A stretch of DNA of 64,000 bases from Rhizorhabdus phycosphaerae (GTDB taxonomy: Bacteria; Pseudomonadota; Alphaproteobacteria; Sphingomonadales; Sphingomonadaceae): the NCBI RefSeq assembly GCF_011044255.1, contig NZ_CP049107.1, forward strand, positions 1,426,001 through 1,490,000. The letters are read 5' to 3'. Shown here in pieces: positions 59,082 to 64,000 of this stretch. The notes beneath the pieces were generated by a model that was given only the letters and a program-made list of their open reading frames with translations, searched no databases and had not been told where the DNA came from. Positions within the stretch are counted from its first letter, which is position 1. The number at the start of each line of letters is the position of its first letter. The position numbers and the translations under genes were made by a program.

Positions 59082-60767
59082 TCACTCACCCAGCGGGGCG
59101 ATCCAATATCTCCAGCTCTGGCCGAGGTCCTCTTGAGACAAGGCAATGCGGGCCCATTGGCGCGCCAGCGTTGGCGAAACGGGGACACCTTTCCCTTCAG
59201 AGTACAACCAAGCGAGCCGCGCTTGGGACTCGACGAAAAGTCCTTCCGCAGCCTTGGTGCAGAAGCTTTTGGCCGCGACCCAGTTCCCAAGACTGACATT
59301 GTAGCTGCAGAGCTGATCGTCGGCGGCGAGCTCGCCTTGCGCAGAAACGGCCTGAAGCATTGTTAGCGCTTTGACCCTCGCGACCGTATCGCCATGGTAG
59401 AGCAGTGCGGCGAGCGCAGCGACGTGCCCCTGTGCCGCGGCTTCCTCCAACAGCCGGCGGGCTTTTTCTCTGTATCCTTTGACTACCCCACTCGGACCAA
59501 ATTGCCCTTCGAGCAGCGCAGTAGCGAGATGCGTTTTCGCCTTTGCGAAGTCTTGGGCTACGGCTTTCTCGTAAAGGGCGTAGGCGGTTTGCTGCTTGCC
59601 CGGCAACTTCGACCGGTTGAGTAGGAAATGGCCGTATTCCAGTTGCCCAGCCGGATTGCCGGTTTCCGCCGCACGCTTCAGCAAGAACTCTGCCTGCTTA
59701 AGATCGACGGGCAGAAACTTTCCGTAAGCGTACATGTAGCCGAGAATGTACAGCGCAAGCGGGTCGCCCTTATCAGCGAGCGCCCGGAGCTCCGCAGGTG
59801 GATGCTTCTCCAGCACTTGCCGTATCAGCACCGGCTCATCCATTGTGCTCAACGCGGCCATATCGATGGTTAGCGGTGGCATCGCCACAGCTACCGGCAG
59901 AGCGGCGGAGCTCTCGGGCAGGAAATAGAATAATTTGGTCCAACTGCCTTGCACCTGCGGGTGCTGAGGCCGTGCACGATCGGCAGTTGCCTTGCCGACA
60001 TAGTCGGCAACTCGCGGCAAGATTGATTCCGCGTCCATGCCAGGCCGTTTCATGCCTTCGGCGAGCGCCAGGGCGAACGGACTCAGTTTCCATTCCGGCG
60101 GCGCCGCGTCGTAGGCTACCCCGCCTGGCGAACTGGCATAGAAGACAATCGACTCGGGTGCTTGAATCGACGCAAATTCGGTCGCATCGCCCGCCTTACT
60201 CAGGCCATCCTCCCCGAGCACGATCGGCACTCGCTGCCGGCAGGCGTCAACGAAAATCATGTTAAAGCTGCGGGCATGTGCCTCGCGAGCAATCCTTTCC
60301 ATATCGATGTAGAAGTTGCCGAGCTCGACGGCCTTGACCTCACCCGGAGCATCGCTCGGGACGATGAAGTTCGTCTTGGCATATTCGAAGCCGTGCCCAG
60401 TGTAGTAGAGGAGAGCGATGTCAGCGTCTTTCGCCCTTGTCGCGAAAGCTTCTACCGCCTCGACGATCTGCTTGCGGGTGCCATTGAGAACGAGCTCGAC
60501 CTCAAAGCGCGAGTCTCCCCGGATCTTGTCTGACAACAAGGCCCCGATGTGGGCCGCGTCGTTCTGGGCGTTGGGGAGACGCCCCCAAAGGGTGCCTGCC
60601 TGATATTCGGTATTGCCGATAATCAGCGCGATCCGGCGCCCTTCGGCAATCGGCCGCTGCCGATCGAAGACTTCTTTAACTGTAGTCTGCGCCGATACTT
60701 CGCCTTCGTAACAGGTGGATAGCACGGCGAACGCTACCGTGAAACAAATCCAAGCCCGTGTTGCCAT
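59082..60767 (-). CDS. exported caspase-like (C14) protein with Sel1 repeats
   Basis: A 561-residue protein. A signal peptide (MATRAWICFTVAFAVLSTC ... SAQ) indicates export. The caspase domain follows: ALIIGNTEYQ (47-56), catalytic His125 in YYTGHGFE and catalytic Cys176 in FVDACRQR, both intact. After a linker at about 300-340 there are Sel1-type tetratricopeptide repeats (LALYILGYMYAYGKF..., AGQLEYGHFLLN..., AKTHLATALLEGQF...), a protein-binding solenoid. I use ATG 60767 with AGGTGGAAGG before it. Codon choice looks less GC-biased than in the neighbours, suggesting transfer. It lies 20 bases downstream of a DUF1353 gene. Target protein unknown. Confidence 0.85.
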   Translation of the reverse strand: MATRAWICFTVAFAVLSTCYEGEVSAQTTVKEVFDRQRPIAEGRRIALIIGNTEYQAGTLWGRLPNAQNDAAHIGALLSDKIRGDSRFEVELVLNGTRKQIVEAVEAFATRAKDADIALLYYTGHGFEYAKTNFIVPSDAPGEVKAVELGNFYIDMERIAREAHARSFNMIFVDACRQRVPIVLGEDGLSKAGDATEFASIQAPESIVFYASSPGGVAYDAAPPEWKLSPFALALAEGMKRPGMDAESILPRVADYVGKATADRARPQHPQVQGSWTKLFYFLPESSAALPVAVAMPPLTIDMAALSTMDEPVLIRQVLEKHPPAELRALADKGDPLALYILGYMYAYGKFLPVDLKQAEFLLKRAAETGNPAGQLEYGHFLLNRSKLPGKQQTAYALYEKAVAQDFAKAKTHLATALLEGQFGPSGVVKGYREKARRLLEEAAAQGHVAALAALLYHGDTVARVKALTMLQAVSAQGELAADDQLCSYNVSLGNWVAAKSFCTKAAEGLFVESQARLAWLYSEGKGVPVSPTLARQWARIALSQEDLGQSWRYWIAPLGE

Positions 60768-60787
60768 CAGCCTTCCACCTCTAGCGC

Positions 60788-61429
60788 CTACGTAAGCACA
60801 TTTGGTTTGAGCTTCCATTCGCCCCAAGTGGTCCGAGGATCGGTTGGAAACTCACGCAGTACCCGCTTCTCGCCCCGCTTCCGCGCAGCGCCGTTGCCTA
60901 GCCAAGCCGCGTTGCCAGCCAGATGAACGCCCAGATAAATTGCCTTCACCGTCATGGGGGCGACCTCGAAATCGCGCATCACGGTCCGCAGAACAATGTC
61001 GGCTGTGTCGCGGTCGGTAGTCTGCTCCCAGTAAAGATAATCGTGAAGCACCGCTGCGTAGACATAGTCGCCGTCCGGCCTGAGAAAGCTGAATAGTTTT
61101 TCAGGAATGCTGGCAAGGTCGGTCACGAACCCTTTTGGCACAATAACCTGCGGCAGGCCGGGTGGATCGCCCGGCCCTGGTCGCCATGAGATCGGCGACG
61201 TCAAAAAATAGAAAGGATCACGGAAGCGCCCGGTCTGCAGCGTGGCTCCAGGGGTGCCCCTCGCCGGCGGCAATGACAGAGCCTTGTCGATCCACTCGTT
61301 CTTGCCAAGCGTGCTAAGCACTTCAGGCTGATCGTCCGCCACGGCCGCAGCCGCACGACCAAGCAGGGCAGAAAGAAACGGGAGCGCAAGCCCGCTGCGA
61401 AGCAACGCTCGACGAGCCATTACTATCAT
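60788..61429 (-). CDS. exported DUF1353 protein
   Basis: A 213-residue protein with the DUF1353 core VPKGFVTDLASIPEKLF ... YVYAAVLHDYLYW (about residues 98-133). DUF1353 proteins are small and of unknown function, also seen in phages. The N-terminus has a signal with ARRALLRSGLALPFLSALLGRAAA, an Arg-Arg pair that could use the Tat pathway. ATG 61429 follows TAGGAG; ATG 61420 would remove three residues. It is the first gene of a two-gene operon with the caspase-like protein; both products are exported. The upstream region is AT-rich. Confidence 0.82.
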   Translation of the reverse strand: MIVMARRALLRSGLALPFLSALLGRAAAAVADDQPEVLSTLGKNEWIDKALSLPPARGTPGATLQTGRFRDPFYFLTSPISWRPGPGDPPGLPQVIVPKGFVTDLASIPEKLFSFLRPDGDYVYAAVLHDYLYWEQTTDRDTADIVLRTVMRDFEVAPMTVKAIYLGVHLAGNAAWLGNGAARKRGEKRVLREFPTDPRTTWGEWKLKPNVLT

Positions 61430-61620
61430 GGCTTCCCAACTCCTATTATCTTATATGTTCAATTAGCGGATATCACCAAATCATACAAATTTCTAACTAT
61501 CTTCCTTACTTCGCGTGGAAATCCATTTCTTTTCCGCACCTTACATCTTCGACCTCTTGCTCTGCGGCTAAAAACGATGACGGCTTCAGCGCCGCACTGC
61601 TGATCCGTGAAACTTGCCCT

Positions 61621-63009
61621 TCAACACTCCACCACATTCACCGCCAGCCCGCCGAGGCTCGTCTCCTTATATTTGGAGCGCATATCGACGCCGGTCTGGC
61701 GCATCGTTTCGATGACCGCGTCGAGACTGACGACATGCTGGCCGTCGCCGTGTAGCGCCAGATAGGCGGCGTTGATCGCCTTGATCGCGCCCATCGTGTT
61801 GCGTTCGATGCAGGGCACCTGCACGAGACCGCCGATCGGGTCGCAGGTCAGGCCCAGATTATGCTCCATGCCGATCTCGGCGGCGTTCTCGATCTGGGCG
61901 TTTGTCGCGCCGAGCGCGGCGGCGAGGCCGGCGGCGGCCATCGAGCAAGCGACGCCCACCTCGCCCTGGCAGCCCATTTCCGCCGCCGAGATCGACGCGC
62001 GCTTCTTGTAGAGAAAGCCGATCGCCGAGGCGGTCAGCAGGAAGGTCCGGCTGCCCGCCGCATTGGCGCCTGGCACGAATATCTCATAATATTTGAGCAC
62101 CGCCGGGAGCACCCCGGCCGCACCGTTGGTGGGCGCGGTGACGACGCGGCCGCCGGCGGCATTCTCCTCGTTCACAGCCAGCGCCCACAGGCTGACCCAC
62201 TCGAATACGGTCGACGGATCGCTGCGCGGGCCGCGTTCGATGAGCACGTCGTGGACGGCCCGCGCACGGCGGCGGACGTTGAGACCGCCGGGCAGCACCC
62301 CCTCCCCCTTCAGCCCGCGCGCGATGCAGGCGAACATGGCTCCGCGTACATCGGCCAGGAAGGCGTCGGTCTCCGCATCGCTGCGCCAGGCGCGCTCATT
62401 CTCGGCGACGATGTCCGCGATCGTCATCCCCTGCGCTTCGCCCAGCGCCAGCAATTCGCGCGCCGAAGAGAAGGGATGGCGCAGCGCGATGTTGGCGCTC
62501 CGGGCCGGCGCATCCTCGCGCAGGATCGCGCCGCCGCCGATCGAGAAATAGACCGCCTGCTCGACCGCCCCGTCCGCCAGCCGCGCGGTGAAGCGCATCG
62601 CATTGGCGTGACCCGAGAGGAATTTGCCGCGCAGGAACAGCAGGTCTTCCTTCTCGTCGAAGGCGATATCCTTGCCGCCACCGAAGCTTATCCGTCCGCG
62701 CTCGCGGATGGCTGCCGCGATGGCGCCGATCCGATCGGGATCGACCGTCTCGGGCGCCTCCCCTGCCAGCCCGAGCAGGATGGCGGTGTCGGTCGCATGG
62801 CCATGGCCGGTGAGCGCGAGCGATCCGAACAGCTCGCAGCGGACATGGGCGACCGGACCGATGGCCAGGGCGCGCTCGGCAAAGTCGCGCGCCGCGCGCA
62901 TCGGGCCGACGGTGTGCGAGCTCGACGGACCGATCCCGATCGTGAACAGGTCGCGGACGCTGATCGCCTGGTCGGCGGGCAGGCAGACCGCCTTGGAGGG
63001 ACGGGTCAT
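61621..63009 (-). CDS. sdaA: L-serine ammonia-lyase (iron-sulfur type)
   Basis: A 462-residue single-chain L-serine dehydratase that deaminates serine to pyruvate with a 4Fe-4S cluster. The N-terminal beta domain has [16 protein letters not shown], where the substrate serine binds. The alpha domain carries [16 protein letters not shown] and [18 protein letters not shown], which hold the cluster cysteines. Start at ATG 63009; a GTG 45 bases upstream gives extra residues with no family match. Housekeeping amino-acid metabolism; apparently monocistronic, with divergent tamA. Confidence 0.93.
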   Translation of the reverse strand: MTRPSKAVCLPADQAISVRDLFTIGIGPSSSHTVGPMRAARDFAERALAIGPVAHVRCELFGSLALTGHGHATDTAILLGLAGEAPETVDPDRIGAIAAAIRERGRISFGGGKDIAFDEKEDLLFLRGKFLSGHANAMRFTARLADGAVEQAVYFSIGGGAILREDAPARSANIALRHPFSSARELLALGEAQGMTIADIVAENERAWRSDAETDAFLADVRGAMFACIARGLKGEGVLPGGLNVRRRARAVHDVLIERGPRSDPSTVFEWVSLWALAVNEENAAGGRVVTAPTNGAAGVLPAVLKYYEIFVPGANAAGSRTFLLTASAIGFLYKKRASISAAEMGCQGEVGVACSMAAAGLAAALGATNAQIENAAEIGMEHNLGLTCDPIGGLVQVPCIERNTMGAIKAINAAYLALHGDGQHVVSLDAVIETMRQTGVDMRSKYKETSLGGLAVNVVEC

Positions 63010-63301
63010 CGGCAGGCCAGACCTTCCGAACCTCGGCAGGCTCCGGCCGCCCACGCAGTAAAGTACATAATCATCGACATCCTCTGCCCGTCCGCTCGAC
63101 GGCGGGTCTTCCTGTGCTGCTTCTAGCCGGCCGGCGTGCGCAGGTCACCCGTCGACGGGATGCGCCGGTCCGCCGCCGCGAGCGCCATGTCGCGGGAACC
63201 GAATTTTCGCTCATGCGTGTTGCAACCAGCAGGGGCCTCGTCCGTTCAGGTCCGTGACGCCGCCGTATCGAAACCGAATGGCGGGCTAAGGGGGCCGTTC
63301 G

Positions 63302-64000
63302 TTGAAGCCGTTATCTCTCGTTGCCGTTCTTCTCGCCACGGCCGCCTCGACACTTTCCCATGCCCAGCCCGCGGAGGGCCCGCTCGACGATGCCGCGTTC
63401 GAGGCTGCCCTGCCCCCGCTCGAGGACACCTCCGCGCCCGCAACCAGCGAGGGACCGGCTCCTAACACCCCCGCCGAACCGGTTGCCCTGGCGCCCGAAC
63501 CCGAACTCGAACAACCTTTACCAGCACTAAGCGCCGCCCCGGTCGATCCGCCGGCGATCACGGTGGCGGAAGAGAAGCCGAAAGAGCTGCCCTATGACGT
63601 TCGCATCGAAGGGCTGAAGGACGTTGGCCTCGAAGACGAGTTCCGTGACCTGTCGGCGCTGCTGTCCGATGGGCGCAAGGCGGAGAATGCCGCGCAGATC
63701 GGTGCGCGTGCCGAGGAAGACGTTCTGCTGGCCGAGCGGCTGCTCCGCTCACGCGGCTATTATGACGGCGTCGCGACCATCTCGGTCGACACGCTTCCCA
63801 ACAGCCGCAATCGGCTCACCGCTACGCTGACCGCCACGCCGGGCACGCGTTACATGTTCGGACGCATCGCGGTGACGGGCGCCACCGAGGAGCCGACTAA
63901 ACTGGCGGTCGACGCGCTCGACCTGAAGAGCGGCGCACCGATCGTCGCGGCGGAGGTCGAGACGGCCGAGGCGAATGTCTCCCTACGCCTGCCGGAAAAT
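63302..64000 (+). CDS. tamA: TamA-like outer-membrane assembly factor, 3' end beyond the window
   Basis: The first 233 codons of an outer-membrane protein. The start is TTG 63302: a stop (TAA at 63287) lies five codons upstream and no ATG or GTG comes between. A signal peptide (LSLVAVLLATAASTLSHAQ) is followed by an acidic, Pro-rich linker of about 70 residues and then POTRA-like domains (YDVRIEGLKDVGLEDEFRDLSALL ... RLLRSRGYYDGVATISVD ... YMFGRIAVTGATEE). This matches the TamA/Omp85 branch, which inserts proteins in the outer membrane with TamB. The barrel and a downstream tamB would be outside. Confidence 0.82.
   Translation, partial: MKPLSLVAVLLATAASTLSHAQPAEGPLDDAAFEAALPPLEDTSAPATSEGPAPNTPAEPVALAPEPELEQPLPALSAAPVDPPAITVAEEKPKELPYDVRIEGLKDVGLEDEFRDLSALLSDGRKAENAAQIGARAEEDVLLAERLLRSRGYYDGVATISVDTLPNSRNRLTATLTATPGTRYMFGRIAVTGATEEPTKLAVDALDLKSGAPIVAAEVETAEANVSLRLPEN

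Noticed and set aside
59082..61429. Reading the caspase/DUF1353 pair as an antiphage defence system
   Set aside because: Both products have export signals, there is no sensor, nucleotide or nuclease gene beside them, and no other defence gene in the window.
61447..61462. Partial match to the shared palindrome before the DUF1353 gene
   Set aside because: Only 11 of 16 bases match, all ten leading bases being AT-rich promoter sequence; kept as a remark, not called as an operator.
1..64000. tRNA, rRNA, CRISPR, IS elements, integrases, attachment sites
   Set aside because: I looked for them on both strands and saw none that I can support; a tRNA scan and an IS search would be needed to be certain.

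Overview
The window is GC-rich, densely coded DNA that looks like an alphaproteobacterium of the sphingomonad group. The evidence is three large TonB-dependent receptors with the IVVTARR-type N-terminus typical of that group, many short-chain dehydrogenases and NTF2-like enzymes, a CoA-dependent catabolic inventory, a ParD-like/methionine aminopeptidase pair, and the start of a TamA-like assembly factor. I see no IS element, phage gene, CRISPR array, rRNA or tRNA. The assignment is an inference from gene content, not from a marker gene.

Left part (1-21 kb): an NTF2-like gene cut by the edge, an SDR, a TonB receptor and a RidA protein run rightward to a strong bidirectional terminator. A second TonB receptor points back at it. 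Next come another NTF2-like protein, a membrane PQQ dehydrogenase, an aminotransferase, a CYP125-like P450 with a divergent TetR regulator, a LysR regulator behind a small gene, a nitroreductase, a GntR/FCD regulator, a DapA-fold protein that has lost its catalytic Lys and Tyr, and then a two-gene unit made of a D-aminoacylase-type amidohydrolase and a COQ4-like protein. A RibB-type protein follows.

Middle (21-45 kb): a luciferase-like flavin monooxygenase and an SDR face a long leftward block (about 34.3 to 23.5 kb). That block holds an MFS permease, an amidohydrolase_2 protein, an acyl-CoA ligase, an enoyl-CoA hydratase, a thiolase-like/DUF35 pair, a PaaK-like ligase, a 55-residue protein, two SDRs and a KshA-like Rieske oxygenase. 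After an SDR, the third TonB receptor and a possible ExbD-like protein come an HSL-type esterase and a rightward beta-oxidation-like set: two acyl-CoA dehydrogenases, an MFE2-type SDR and an APH-type kinase. An MDR-type reductase points back at this set. P450, KshA-like oxygenase, thiolase-like/DUF35 and acyl-CoA dehydrogenases together suggest uptake and stepwise oxidation of a steroid- or isoprenoid-like substrate; the substrate is not proven.

Right part (45-64 kb): a ChaA-type antiporter; an XRE regulator with a repeat-rich operator; a second copy of the amidohydrolase plus COQ4-like unit on the opposite strand; a two-component system divergent from a complete tripartite RND efflux operon with four 11-bp repeats between them; ParD-like plus map under a toxin-antitoxin style operator; an exported caspase-like/Sel1 protein with a DUF1353 protein; L-serine dehydratase; and the start of tamA.

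The most unusual points are the duplicated amidohydrolase/COQ4-like unit, a perfect 16-bp palindrome shared by two promoters 18 kb apart, and the exported caspase/DUF1353 pair.
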